Assembly (NCBI RefSeq): GCF_024198235.1
Contig: NZ_JAKCFB010000002.1
Span: forward strand, 496,001 to 560,000
DNA: 64,000 nt
Source of the DNA: Myxococcus dinghuensis
GTDB taxonomy: Bacteria > Myxococcota > Myxococcia > Myxococcales > Myxococcaceae
Direction of reading: 5' to 3'
The notes beneath the pieces are model-generated. The model did not search any database. It worked only from the letters and a program-made list of their open reading frames with translations, and was not told the origin of the DNA. This document shows, in pieces, positions 17,199-25,759 of the stretch. The position numbers and the translations under genes were made by a program. Every line of letters begins with the position of its first letter. The first letter of the stretch is position 1.

Positions 17199-19508
17199 CT
17201 ACCCTGGCAGCAGGAAGCGGGCGATGACGCGCTTGAGGCCCACGGCGCCCCCGAACTCCACCGTCACCTTGGCGTTGGGCCCCGTGCCATCCGTGGCGAC
17301 GATGCGGCCCACGCCGAACTGCTCGTGGCGCACGCGCATGCCGCGCACGTCCCCGCCGATGCCCTCCATGTCCGAGGCCTGCGAGTACGAGCGGTCGATG
17401 CGCGGCCCGTCGTCCTCGTCCCAGGTGCGCCTGCGCGGCGCAACCGGGGCCGCGCGCGGGGGCTCCGGTACGTCCTGCTCGCTGATGCCGAACAGGGCCG
17501 GAGGCACGTCACGCAGGAAGCGGCTGGGCGGGTTGTAGCGCAGCTCGCCGAACAGCGAGCGGCACTGCGCCAGGCTCACGAAGAGCCGCTTGCGCGCGCG
17601 GGTGAAGCCCACGTAGCAGAGCCGGCGCTCCTCGGCCATCTCCTCGCCGTCGTCCGGGTCCTCGCCCTTGAGGGCGCGCGAGTGAGGGAAGACGCCATCC
17701 TCCAGGCCGGTGAGGAACACCGCGTCGAACTCCAGGCCCTTGGCCGCGTGCAGCGTCATCAGGGCCACGCGCCCCTCGCCCACCTCGGCGTCCGCGTCAC
17801 CCACCAGGGAGATCTGCTCCAGGAACGCCTGGAGCGGCGGCGTGTCCGCGGACAGCGGCGCGGCGTCCACCTCCGGCGGCACCTCCGCGGGGGGGGTGCT
17901 GGCGGCGGCCACGGCGGCGGCGGCGCGGTTGAGGTCGAACTCCTGGGCGGCGCCCAGGAACTCGCGAAGGTTCTCCGCGCGCGTCTGGGCCTCGTCGCTG
18001 CCCTCGGCCATCAGCGTCTCGACGAGCTTCGTCTCGCGCAGCATCTCGTCCACCGCGCTCGCGGCGTCCGTCGTGCCCTGGGCGAAGCCGGTGAGCGACT
18101 CCAACAGCGCGCGGAAGGTGCGCAGCCGCTTGACGGCGGTGGCGTTGAGCGCGGGGATGCGCTCCGGCGCGGCGAGCACCTCGTAGAGGCTCTGTCCCAC
18201 GGTGTTGGCGTGGTCCATCACCCGCTCCACCGTGGTGTCGCCGATGCCGCGCGCCGGGGTGTTGATGATGCGCAGCAGGTCCGCGTCCGAGCGAGGGTTG
18301 ACCATCAGCCGCAGGTACGCGGACGCGTCGCGCACCTCCGCCCGGTCATAGAAGCTGCGCCCGCTCACCAGCGTGTACGGCACGCGCGCCAGCCGCAGCG
18401 CCTCCTCGAGCACGCGGCTCTGCGCGTTCACCCGGTAGAAGACGGCCATGCTGGAGAACTTGATGAAGCCCTCGCGCTGCAGCGCGAGAATCTGGCGCGC
18501 CACCTCCTGCGCCTCCATCCGCTCGTCGCGGTTGAGCAGCAGCGACAGCGTCTGGCCCGCCGGCCGGTCCGACCAGAGCTTCTTCTCCATCCGCCGCGTG
18601 TTCTTGCGGATGACCTCGTAGGCCGCGTCGAGGATGTTGCGGTCCGAGCGGTAGTTCTGCTCGAGCTTCACCACCCGGGCGCCGCGGTACTCGCTGGGGA
18701 ACTCGAGGATGTTGCCCACGTCCGCGCCGCGCCAGCGGTAGATGGACTGGTCGTCGTCGCCCACCACCACCAGGTTCGCGGACGGGGGCGGCGCCAGGAG
18801 CCGCAGCAGTTCGTACTGCACCGGGTTGGTGTCCTGGAACTCGTCCACCAGCACGTGGTGGAAGCGGCGCCGGTAGTTGGCGAGCACGTCCGGCTTCTTC
18901 TTGAAGAGCGACACCAGCAGCAGCAGCAGGTCGCCGAAGTCCACCGCGTTGGCCGCGCGCAGCCGGTCCTGGTAGGCGCGGTACACCTTGCGCACCAACT
19001 GACCGCGCTCGTCACCCGGCTCCACCACCATGTCCTCGGGAAGCCGCGCCGCGTTCTTCTCCTGGTCGATGCGGCTGAGGATTTCGCGCGGCTGCATGGA
19101 CTGCTCCAGCCCCGCCTCGCGCATGGCGCGCTTCACCACGTTGAGCTGATCCCCGTCGTCGTAGATGACGAACGAGCGGGTGAGCCCCACGTGCTCCGCC
19201 TCGCGGCGCAGAATCATGGCCGCCGACGAGTGGAACGTGCTCACCACCAGGTCGTTCGCCTGGGGCCCGAGCAGTTGCACCAGGCGCTCGCGCATCTCCC
19301 GCGCCGCCTTGTTGGTGAAGGTGACCGCCAGGATGCGCCACGGGAAGACCCCCCGGACCTTCACCAGATGCGCCACGCGGCGGGTGATGACGCGCGTCTT
19401 GCCACTGCCGGCGCCCGACAGGACGAGCAGCGGGCCCTCGCCGTGCAACACGGCCTCGCGTTGCGGGGGATTCAGGTCTTCGAGGAGTGCGGATTCGTGG
19501 GCGTTCAC
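17199..19508 (-). CDS. UvrD/PcrA-type superfamily 1 DNA helicase
   Basis: A 769-aa ATP-dependent 3'-5' helicase for repair and replication. Motif Ia-type N-terminus LNPPQREAV, Walker A SGAGSGKTR (31-39), TFTNKAAREM, motif II VDEFQDTN, motif III GDDDQSIYRWRGA, motif IV EQNYRS, motif V LMTLHAAKGLEFD and motif VI EERRLCYVGFTRAR are all present. The C-terminus (about 700-769) has the Tudor-like RVRHEQFGVGRI segment found in PcrA/UvrD, which binds RNA polymerase. Length and motifs fit UvrD/PcrA better than Rep. Its 3' end lies 16 bp from the first Y-RNA-like element. Confidence 0.92.
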   Translation of the reverse strand: MNAHESALLEDLNPPQREAVLHGEGPLLVLSGAGSGKTRVITRRVAHLVKVRGVFPWRILAVTFTNKAAREMRERLVQLLGPQANDLVVSTFHSSAAMILRREAEHVGLTRSFVIYDDGDQLNVVKRAMREAGLEQSMQPREILSRIDQEKNAARLPEDMVVEPGDERGQLVRKVYRAYQDRLRAANAVDFGDLLLLLVSLFKKKPDVLANYRRRFHHVLVDEFQDTNPVQYELLRLLAPPPSANLVVVGDDDQSIYRWRGADVGNILEFPSEYRGARVVKLEQNYRSDRNILDAAYEVIRKNTRRMEKKLWSDRPAGQTLSLLLNRDERMEAQEVARQILALQREGFIKFSSMAVFYRVNAQSRVLEEALRLARVPYTLVSGRSFYDRAEVRDASAYLRLMVNPRSDADLLRIINTPARGIGDTTVERVMDHANTVGQSLYEVLAAPERIPALNATAVKRLRTFRALLESLTGFAQGTTDAASAVDEMLRETKLVETLMAEGSDEAQTRAENLREFLGAAQEFDLNRAAAAVAAASTPPAEVPPEVDAAPLSADTPPLQAFLEQISLVGDADAEVGEGRVALMTLHAAKGLEFDAVFLTGLEDGVFPHSRALKGEDPDDGEEMAEERRLCYVGFTRARKRLFVSLAQCRSLFGELRYNPPSRFLRDVPPALFGISEQDVPEPPRAAPVAPRRRTWDEDDGPRIDRSYSQASDMEGIGGDVRGMRVRHEQFGVGRIVATDGTGPNAKVTVEFGGAVGLKRVIARFLLPG

Positions 19509-19633
19509 GGGTGACTCAGGAGGAAACGCCTGCTTCTAACGTCTTTCTCCGTCGAGTGGGGACCCTTCCACCACCCCGGCCCGCCCGCCCGTCCCCTGGC
19601 CCCGCCCCGCTCGGATATAAAGGGAGCCATCCC

Positions 19634-20119
19634 ATGTCCGACTCCCCGTCCGGCCCCCCCTCACGGCCGTCCCAGGCCGACCTGGACCGCTACGCCACGC
19701 TCTTCAACCAGAGCCTCACCCTGCGTCACTTCGGCGCGCACCTGTCGTTCCCGGAGGGACGCAAGGTGGTCATCTCCCTGCCGGAGGTCCGTCCGGAGCA
19801 CCGGGGCGGGGTGGGCAGCGCCGCGGCCGTCAACGGCGGCATCCTCGCCGCCCTCTTCGACCTCGCCATCGGCACCAGCGGCGCGCTCGTGGACCCCAGC
19901 CGCCGCTGCGCCACCGTGCAGCTCTCCATGAGCTTCGAGCGTCCCGTCACCGGCGACCACCTGCGGGTGGAGGCCGAAATCGACAGCCAGGGCCTCACCC
20001 TGCTCTTCGCCACCGCCCGCGTGTACGACGCGCAGGGCCGCATGTGCGCCCGCTGCCAGGGCGTCGTCCGCCTCTCCAACCTCCCTTGGGCCTCGGGGGA
20101 AAGCCCCGCCGTCAACTGA
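19634..20119 (+). CDS. PaaI-type hotdog-fold thioesterase
   Basis: A 161-aa protein of the acyl-CoA thioesterase hotdog family. The active-site segment reads HRGGVGSAAAVNGGILAALFDLAIG, matching the N/D-G-G-x2-x-A-L-x-D pattern of PaaI enzymes, followed by VQLSMSFERPV. It should hydrolyse aryl- or acyl-CoA thioesters. ATG 19634 has a ribosome site (aaaggga) 8 bases upstream. It is divergent from the helicase and has no linked pathway genes. Confidence 0.85.
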   Translation: MSDSPSGPPSRPSQADLDRYATLFNQSLTLRHFGAHLSFPEGRKVVISLPEVRPEHRGGVGSAAAVNGGILAALFDLAIGTSGALVDPSRRCATVQLSMSFERPVTGDHLRVEAEIDSQGLTLLFATARVYDAQGRMCARCQGVVRLSNLPWASGESPAVN

Positions 20120-20242
20120 CCCTTGACCACCCGCACCCACACATTCCCCACCGACGACGATATGTCCGCCTCGGACACACGTTACTCGGGCACCGGGGAG
20201 CGGCCGCATCCCGGCCACGCCACGGAGCGACGGGAAGACGGC

Positions 20243-20890
20243 ATGGGTGCAGCCGTGCAGGGCCTGCGGATGACGACGGTTCGACTGTCGAGGGAAGCCG
20301 AGGAGCCGATGGAGGAGCCGGCGCGCGCGGGGGACGAGGAAGCCCTGGCGCGCCGGGCCCTGACCGGCGACCGCGCGGCCTGGGACGCGTTGGTTGCGCG
20401 CCACCACCGCCGCGTCGTGGTATCGCTCCTCGCCCGAGGCGTCCGGGTGGACCGGGCGCATGAGCTGGCCCAGGAGACCTGGGCGCGGCTCATCCAACAA
20501 CAGCAGCGTGGGCTGCTGACGGAGCTGCGCCTGCCCAACCTCGCCCTCACCCAGGCGGCCTTCCTGGCCGCGGACGATGCCCGTCGCGCCCGGCGCGAAT
20601 CCATCTCCGGGGCGGTGGAGGAGCTTCCCGAGCGCCAGCACCCGGTGGACCCTTCGGTCTCCGCCGAGCGCCGCCTCCTGTCGGAAGAGCAGCTTTCCCG
20701 CGCCCACGCCGCGCTCGCCCAGGTGTCGCCGAGCGCGCGGAGCGTTTTCCTCCTGGCCTGTGACGGCCAGGAACTCCCCCATGCCGAAGTCGCCGCGCGC
20801 GTCGGCCTGTCCGTGCAGCGCGTACGACAGATCCTGTGCGAGGTCCGCAAGAAGCTGCGGACCGCGCTCGAGGAGGAAACCCATGCTTAA
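20243..20890 (+). CDS. ECF-like RNA polymerase sigma factor 1
   Basis: A protein of about 215 aa with a region-2-like helix pair (WDALVARHHRRVVVSLLARG, AHELAQETWARLIQ) and a C-terminal region 4 (LAQVSPSARSVFLLACDG, then a helix-turn-helix ending VQRVRQILCEVRKKL). No sigma region 1 or 3 is evident, so it is ECF-type. The start is uncertain: ATGs at 20243, 20270 and 20309 are in frame, and the last has the best ribosome site (gaggag). The gene overlaps the anti-sigma gene by 8 bp, the usual layout for a sigma/anti-sigma pair. Confidence 0.75.
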   Translation: MGAAVQGLRMTTVRLSREAEEPMEEPARAGDEEALARRALTGDRAAWDALVARHHRRVVVSLLARGVRVDRAHELAQETWARLIQQQQRGLLTELRLPNLALTQAAFLAADDARRARRESISGAVEELPERQHPVDPSVSAERRLLSEEQLSRAHAALAQVSPSARSVFLLACDGQELPHAEVAARVGLSVQRVRQILCEVRKKLRTALEEETHA

Positions 20891-21434
20891 GCCCCACCTG
20901 ACCCGCGACTCCGCGGAGCAATACATCCTGGGCGCGCTCGCCCCGGAGCGGGCGGCGGCGCTGGAGGCCCACACACTGGAGTGTGAGCCATGCGCCCGGC
21001 TGCTTCAGGAAGAGGCCCTCCTGTCCGAACAGCTCCACGAGGTCGCCCAGGCCCTCCCCGGCGAGGAGCGCGTCGTGCGCCCCGCCCGCTGGAGCGCGCG
21101 CTACAGGGCGGCGGGCACGGCCGTGGCCGCCATCGCCGCGGCGGCCGCGCTGGCCCTGGTCGTGGCGCGCGTGCAGCAACCGGCACGCGGCGGCGCGTCC
21201 GTGCCGCGCGTGCTGGACGCCCAGCCCCCCACGGTGGCACTGGGTGAGGAGGAGCCTCCCACCAACATGGTGGCCTGTCCGGACCTGGCCACGCAGGAAG
21301 CCTGCACGCGCAAAGCCGCGGAGCGGGGCCTGCTGGTCATGAACCCCTGGGGCACCGCCGAGGTGCCTCGCTACGAGGCCCGCACGGGCCTCCCCGAGGG
21401 CGCGCTCAGCGCGCGCCAGCCCGTGTCGCTGTGA
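20883..21434 (+). CDS. Zinc-finger anti-sigma factor, membrane-anchored, partner of sigma 1
   Basis: A 183-aa protein. The N-terminus carries HTLECEPC (His-x3-Cys-x2-Cys), the ZAS/zf-HC2 motif that holds ECF sigma factors inactive. One transmembrane helix follows (about residues 78-98, very Ala/Val rich). The remainder, about 85 residues containing two cysteines, would be periplasmic. The ATG overlaps the sigma-factor stop (ATGCTTAA), so translation is coupled. The exported protein encoded next is a candidate sensor input or target. Confidence 0.8.
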   Translation: MLKPHLTRDSAEQYILGALAPERAAALEAHTLECEPCARLLQEEALLSEQLHEVAQALPGEERVVRPARWSARYRAAGTAVAAIAAAAALALVVARVQQPARGGASVPRVLDAQPPTVALGEEEPPTNMVACPDLATQEACTRKAAERGLLVMNPWGTAEVPRYEARTGLPEGALSARQPVSL

Positions 21435-21445
21435 GGACGGCCACC

Positions 21446-22621
21446 ATGGACTTCCGGAAGAAGCTCGTTGCCCTGCTGCTCGCGCTGGCCGCTCCCATGG
21501 CCCACGCGGGAGCGTCGGGCAGCGCCCAGAAGCTGCCGGTGGGCTGGTACGTCACGGAGAGCGCGCCCAAGCGCTACGAGGCGGGTGTGGACACCAGGTC
21601 CCCTTGCGAGGGCACCCGCAGCGCCTTCCTGCGCTCGCTCTCCACCGACGAGAACGGCTACGGCACCTTCATGCAGGCCTTCGGCGCACAGGACTTCCGC
21701 GGCAAGCGGCTGCGCTTCTCCGCCGCCGCGCGCGTGAAGGACGTGGAGGGCTGGGCAGGCCTGTGGATGCGCGTGGAGGGCCCGGACCCGAAGCAGCCGC
21801 TCGCCTTCGACAACATGCAGTCGCGCGCCCTGGTCGGCACGCGGGGCTGCAAGCGCTACGAGGTGGTGCTCGACGTGCCCCCCGAGGCAACCACCATCAT
21901 GGCCGGCCTCATCATGAGCGGCACCGGCCAGGCCTGGCTGGATGGGGTCCGCTTCGATGTGGTGGATGGTTCGGTGGCGGTGACGGATCTGCTCGCCTCG
22001 CGGCAGTTGGTGGCCTCCACCGGCCCCGCCAGCCTCGACGACGCCGAGCCCGTCGTCTCGAGGAACGACCAGGTCCCCATCGGGCGCGTGGGCGACGTGT
22101 GGTTCAACCACGGGCGCGTCGCGGCGGACAAGCCGTACACCCGCCGCACGGACGGCGTCTGGGTGAGCATCCTCGGAGAGGAGCTCTACGAGCACGGCAT
22201 CGAGGTGACGGGGACGTTCGGCCAGCGTCAGGTCGATCTCAAGGTGAAGGCAGGCGGGCCCCGCACCACCATCGAGGGGACCTGGGGCGGCGAGCCGGTG
22301 CTCATCCAAGTCAACGCGGACGCGCTCACCATGAAGTGGGGACGGCTGACGCGGGAGATGCTGCGAGAGAAGACCGCGCAGGTGGAAGCGTCCTGCAACC
22401 GCTACCAGCGCACGGATGGCCCCCGGGTGATGGACCAGCTCGACGTGTGCGGCGCGGCGCTGGGCACGCGGCCTCCGGCGACCCAGTTGGTCATGGCATT
22501 CCTGGCCACTGGCTTCCGCAACACGCTCCCGCCGCGGAGCTTCCCCATCCCGCAGCCGCCCATCCGCAGCCGCCAGGCGCTCGACACGGCGGAGCGCGGA
22601 GGCGGCCCCGAGATCCAGTGA
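21446..22621 (+). CDS. Exported protein of unknown family, likely regulated by sigma 1
   Basis: A 391-aa protein with a Sec signal peptide (MDFRKK, then a Leu/Ala core, cleavage after AHA). Residues about 30-180 look like a carbohydrate-binding-type beta sandwich: GWYVTESAPKRYEAG, then LRFSAAARVKDVEGWAGLWMRV, ending AWLDGVRFDVVD. Such modules occur as ligand-binding add-ons in bacterial regulators. The rest is beta-rich with no catalytic motif seen. It begins 11 bp after the anti-sigma gene, so the three form one operon, probably for envelope stress or nutrient sensing. Function unknown. Confidence 0.65.
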   Translation: MDFRKKLVALLLALAAPMAHAGASGSAQKLPVGWYVTESAPKRYEAGVDTRSPCEGTRSAFLRSLSTDENGYGTFMQAFGAQDFRGKRLRFSAAARVKDVEGWAGLWMRVEGPDPKQPLAFDNMQSRALVGTRGCKRYEVVLDVPPEATTIMAGLIMSGTGQAWLDGVRFDVVDGSVAVTDLLASRQLVASTGPASLDDAEPVVSRNDQVPIGRVGDVWFNHGRVAADKPYTRRTDGVWVSILGEELYEHGIEVTGTFGQRQVDLKVKAGGPRTTIEGTWGGEPVLIQVNADALTMKWGRLTREMLREKTAQVEASCNRYQRTDGPRVMDQLDVCGAALGTRPPATQLVMAFLATGFRNTLPPRSFPIPQPPIRSRQALDTAERGGGPEIQ

Positions 22622-22675
22622 CGACGCGCGGGGGCCGCGCCTCGACGCGGGTCCCCCGTCCAACGTCCGCCTCCG

Positions 22676-23863
22676 TCAGAAGGCGAAGTCCTTCTCCATC
22701 GTCTCGTTGCCCGCCTGCACCGACAGGTGGGCGGAGCGCGCGCCGGTGGAGGACGCGGTCGTCAGGTCGAAGGACAGGCCCTCCGGACCGTTGGACGGCT
22801 TGAGCGAGGGACGTCCCGGACTGAGGAACACCGCCGCCGTCACCGTGCGCCCCGCCAGGGGCTGCACCAGCAGACGGACGCGCTGACGCTCCCGCACCAG
22901 CACCACGCGGAACTCCCGCCGCTCCTCCAGCACCTCGCGGTGCTCCGGGTGGCGCGCCGCCAGGGGGCGCTGCGACACCGGGGCACGGGACGTACGCGCG
23001 GCGGGGGACAGGCCCGCGTCGCCCTCCTCCATCTCCAGGGCATCCTCGATGGCGTCGTCACCCTCGCCGAGCGCCAGCACCGCCTGGGCGCACTCGCCAC
23101 AGCGTGCGGTGTGCGCGTCGACGCGGGAGCGCTCGTCCTCGCTCATCAGCCCCATGTCGAAGCGCCAGAGGTCGTCCTCCGTCAGGTGGCGGCGCGGGGG
23201 CGAATCCACGGGCGCCGCGTCCGCGATGTCCGCGCGGCAGTCCGCACAGCCCTGGAGGTGGGGGGTCGACGACTGGGCTCCACCCGTCCAGGTGGCCACC
23301 AGGTCATCGCAGCCGGCCCGGGCGGAGAACCACCAGGCCTTGTCCTGCTCGGCGGGCTCGAGGAGGTCGCGCTCCTGCCGGCGCTGCGGATTGAGTGGGA
23401 TGAACCAACGGGCCCTGGGGCGGAGTGCCGAATCCAGTTTCCCCAGGCCCTCGACAAAGCGCTCCAGGTTTCGCGCCGCCTCGCCGTCGAGAGGACCGTG
23501 GAGCGCTTCCCAGGCCACCAGCGCCACCACCGCGGAGGCCGCCCTGTCGCGAGCGGCCAGGCCCTCCATCGCCGACAGGCGCCACATCTCCGCTTCCTCG
23601 CCCCCGTCCAACACCACCTCCACCGCTTCTTCCGCCGCCCTCAACAACACGGGTTGGAGTGCTTGCGGTTTCTGCGCCTGGAGCCATGTCTCCACTTCCC
23701 GCCGACCGAGGCCCCGGAGGGCATCCTCCACACCTTCGGTCCCCACCTGCCTCGAGCGTCTCAGCAGATCCCCGGCGACTTCCAGGACGACACCAGGAGA
23801 AGAGGACCCGGCGGTGAGCTGCTGACGGCGGGCGGTATAGCGGGACATGGCTGCGGTGTTCAT
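22676..23863 (-). CDS. Double zinc-finger anti-sigma-like protein, partner of sigma 2
   Basis: A 395-aa soluble protein with two His-x3-Cys-x2-Cys motifs: HLQGCADC (about residue 204) and HTARCGEC (about 251). Each is of the ZAS type that binds ECF sigma factors. The N-terminal 190 residues are helical without a recognisable fold. The C-terminal 110 residues are beta-rich (FRVVLVRERQRVRLLV). No transmembrane helix is evident, so it would act in the cytoplasm. It follows the ECF sigma gene by 46 bp on the same strand, and the pair faces the first sigma operon. Confidence 0.7.
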   Translation of the reverse strand: MNTAAMSRYTARRQQLTAGSSSPGVVLEVAGDLLRRSRQVGTEGVEDALRGLGRREVETWLQAQKPQALQPVLLRAAEEAVEVVLDGGEEAEMWRLSAMEGLAARDRAASAVVALVAWEALHGPLDGEAARNLERFVEGLGKLDSALRPRARWFIPLNPQRRQERDLLEPAEQDKAWWFSARAGCDDLVATWTGGAQSSTPHLQGCADCRADIADAAPVDSPPRRHLTEDDLWRFDMGLMSEDERSRVDAHTARCGECAQAVLALGEGDDAIEDALEMEEGDAGLSPAARTSRAPVSQRPLAARHPEHREVLEERREFRVVLVRERQRVRLLVQPLAGRTVTAAVFLSPGRPSLKPSNGPEGLSFDLTTASSTGARSAHLSVQAGNETMEKDFAF

Positions 23864-23909
23864 GAATTCATTCCTCCTGAATACCCCGGGATATGACCGG
23901 ACAGGAGGC

Positions 23910-24578
23910 TCACGCTTCCTCCCCGGGTGACTCGCGCTGGAGATCCAGCAGGTAGAGCTTCAAGTAGGCCTGGGCGCGGCTGACGCGCTTGTAGGAATTG
24001 ACGACGCTGATGTTCAGACGACGGGCGCATTCCTCGTGATCCTCCACGTCCTCGTGGTGGTACAGCTCCCACGCCGAGGCTTCCTTGGGGTGCTCCTGCT
24101 GGAGTCGGGCGAAGGCCGCCCAGTACAGCTCCTGGGCCTCGGCGCGCTCCTCGCGACGCCGGCCCAGCTCCACCGCGCGGGCCGTCTCGGAAGGCGGCTC
24201 CTCCATGGCGTCATCGGGGTCTGACGGAGGGGCCGCGAGCTCCTCGCGGTGCCGCCGGTAGAAGTCGATGGCCACGTGCTTGACGATGCGCAGGAAGAAC
24301 GTCTTGGGAGACGCGCTCCGGCCGGGCATCTGCTGCGAGACGCCCCGGAACTGGTCCAGGCCGCGGTCGAGGAACTTCCCCACCGCGTCCTGGAAGAGCT
24401 CGTCCGCGTCCGCTGGGGACCCGCGACCGTAGCTCGCCTGGATCTTGCTGATGACGTAACGGGCAGGCCGGTTCCACCGCTGCACCAACGTCCCGAGCGG
24501 CCCTCCAAAGGGCTCGTCAGTGGCGCGGCGGCGGACCACCTCCGCGAACAATTCGTCATCCGAGAGCTGCTCGTACAC
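23910..24578 (-). CDS. ECF-type RNA polymerase sigma factor 2
   Basis: A 222-aa protein. Region 2 is visible as DADELFQDAVGKFLDRGLDQFRG followed by FFLRIVKHVAIDFYRRHREE. Region 4 lies at the C-terminus (ALQQEHPKEASAWELYHHEDVEDHEECARRL then SVVNSYKRVSRAQAYLKLYL), where the last part is the DNA-recognition helix. It starts 280 bp from the second Y-RNA-like element, in the opposite direction, and is followed by its probable anti-sigma factor. The regulon is unknown. Confidence 0.78.
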   Translation of the reverse strand: MYEQLSDDELFAEVVRRRATDEPFGGPLGTLVQRWNRPARYVISKIQASYGRGSPADADELFQDAVGKFLDRGLDQFRGVSQQMPGRSASPKTFFLRIVKHVAIDFYRRHREELAAPPSDPDDAMEEPPSETARAVELGRRREERAEAQELYWAAFARLQQEHPKEASAWELYHHEDVEDHEECARRLNISVVNSYKRVSRAQAYLKLYLLDLQRESPGEEA

Positions 24579-24758
24579 CGGAAGGACCTGGGGGCTGTGC
24601 CCGGAGAACCGCCCCGGGAGATGGGATTACGGGGATGTGGCGCGGCAAAGTACCACGTTGGCATCCGCAGGCAGCCTCCGAGTGGAGCAGGGGGCCCTCC
24701 CCCCGGTGGTACCGGGCGGGTGGGACACCTTGGAAGGCCCGACGCCGGCGGCGCCGGC

Positions 24759-24820
24759 TTCCTGACAATTCACCCCCGAGGGCGGACCGGGCTCCCCACC
24801 GGGCGCCCCGCTGTCAGGAA
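24759..24820. promoter_or_regulatory. Interrupted inverted repeat TTCCTGACA / TGTCAGGAA
   Basis: A perfect 9-bp inverted repeat (24759-24767 and 24812-24820) separated by 44 bp of GC-rich sequence, in the 280-bp gap between the sigma-2 start and the second Y-RNA-like element. It could be a binding site for a dimeric regulator acting on either transcript, or a hairpin. There is no other support. Confidence 0.3.
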
Positions 24821-24858
24821 TCCAGGTTTGGCCGAGTCCCTGGCCGCATCGCTTTCGA

Positions 24859-24984
24859 GCGCCCGGCAGGAGAGGCCCCACAAGCAGTGGTTCGACTCCA
24901 CCCAGCTACCCCTCGGGGCAGATGGTCGCCGGCGGTCCGGCACTGAAATCGGGATTCAGCCTTCCGGCCTTCCCACTCGGGCGC
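24859..24984 (+). ncRNA. Y-RNA-like (YrlA-type) RNA with circularly permuted tRNA domain, copy 2
   Basis: Outer helix GCGCCCG (24859-24865) pairs with CGGGCGC (24978-24984). The second helix pairs 24869-24875 with 24968-24974 and again has one A.C mismatch next to a G.U. The conserved ACAAGCA is followed directly by a T arm with a 4-bp stem (24887-24901, loop TTCGACT). The acceptor-like helix is longer than in copies 1 and 3: 24902-24912 faces 24915-24925, 11 positions with two mismatches, closed by CTCG. A D arm (24928-24941, GGCGG in the loop) and a perfect anticodon arm follow (5-bp stem 24943-24947/24955-24959, loop ATCGGGA; anticodon CGG with U33, as in proline tRNA). CCGG closes the module. 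It ends 28 bp before the metallophosphatase start. Confidence 0.78.
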
Positions 24985-25012
24985 TCAATCTTCATTCAAG
25001 GAACCCCTGGTC

Positions 25013-25720
25013 ATGTCGCCCCGTACCATCGTCATCGGAGATCTCCACGGCTGCTACGACGAGGCCCTGGAGCTGCTCGACAAGGTCGGGGCTACTTCCA
25101 GCGACCGCGTCATCTTCGCGGGCGACCTGGTGGACCGGGGCCCCCGCCGCCGGGAGTGCGTGGAGCTGGCCATGCGGCACGAGGCCGTCCTGGGCAACCA
25201 CGAGGAGGCGCATCTCCAACAGCGGCGCCGCCCGGACGAGCGCCTGCTCCCGGACCACCTGGAGACGCGGCGAGCCCTGGAGCCGGAGCACTACGACTGG
25301 ATGGCCCGGCTGCCCCACTACCTGCGGCTGCCAGAGCACGACGCCGTCGTCGTGCACGCCGGCATGCTCCCCGACCTGCCCGTCGAGGCGCAGAATCCGT
25401 ACCACCTGCTGCATGCCCAATGCATCCAGCCACCAGCGACCAAGAGCTACTGGCCCTCCAAGGCCCCGGAAGGCTTCACCTTCTGGACGCACCACTGGAA
25501 GGGACCCGAGCGCGTCATCTTCGGACACACCGTCTTCGACCGACCGCTCGTCACCGAGCACGCGGTGGGCATCGACACCGGGTGCGTCTACGGCCGGTCG
25601 CTGACAGCGGTGGTGCTCCCGTCGTGGGAGCTCGTCTCGGTGCCGGCCCGGAAGACCTACCGGGGTGGCAAAGAGGTGGCGCGATTCCCGGTGCATGGCG
25701 ACGTGTGCGTCTATTCGTGA
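25013..25720 (+). CDS. Calcineurin-like metallophosphatase (PrpE/ApaH/Pnkp-phosphatase group)
   Basis: A 235-aa binuclear metallophosphoesterase. The metal-binding blocks are in order: GDLHGCYDE, GDLVDRGP, GNHEE, VVHAG, and a C-terminal GHT. The HGCYDE/DRGP spelling is shared by diadenosine-tetraphosphatases (PrpE), protein phosphatases and the phosphatase domain of the bacterial RNA-repair enzyme Pnkp. It lies between two Y-RNA-like elements (28 bp after copy 2, 39 bp before copy 3) and upstream of the Ro-like gene. That context makes an RNA-end or nucleotide-cleaning role attractive, but this is inference; family motifs alone do not fix the substrate. Confidence 0.85.
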   Translation: MSPRTIVIGDLHGCYDEALELLDKVGATSSDRVIFAGDLVDRGPRRRECVELAMRHEAVLGNHEEAHLQQRRRPDERLLPDHLETRRALEPEHYDWMARLPHYLRLPEHDAVVVHAGMLPDLPVEAQNPYHLLHAQCIQPPATKSYWPSKAPEGFTFWTHHWKGPERVIFGHTVFDRPLVTEHAVGIDTGCVYGRSLTAVVLPSWELVSVPARKTYRGGKEVARFPVHGDVCVYS

Positions 25721-25759
25721 GCCCCCGTCGCTGACCGCACCTCCCGGTTCTTCGCTTTC

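Noticed and set aside
17325-19514. 729-aa plus-strand open frame opposite the helicase
   Set aside because: No recognisable domain and shadow composition; all helicase motifs are on the minus strand.
20123-20242. N-terminal extension of sigma factor 1 from a TTG codon
   Set aside because: The extra 40 residues are unlike any sigma region and the TTG has no ribosome site.
24625-24758. Additional Y-RNA copy upstream of copy 2
   Set aside because: No TTCRA-type T loop and no GCGCCCG/CGGGCGC pair in this stretch.
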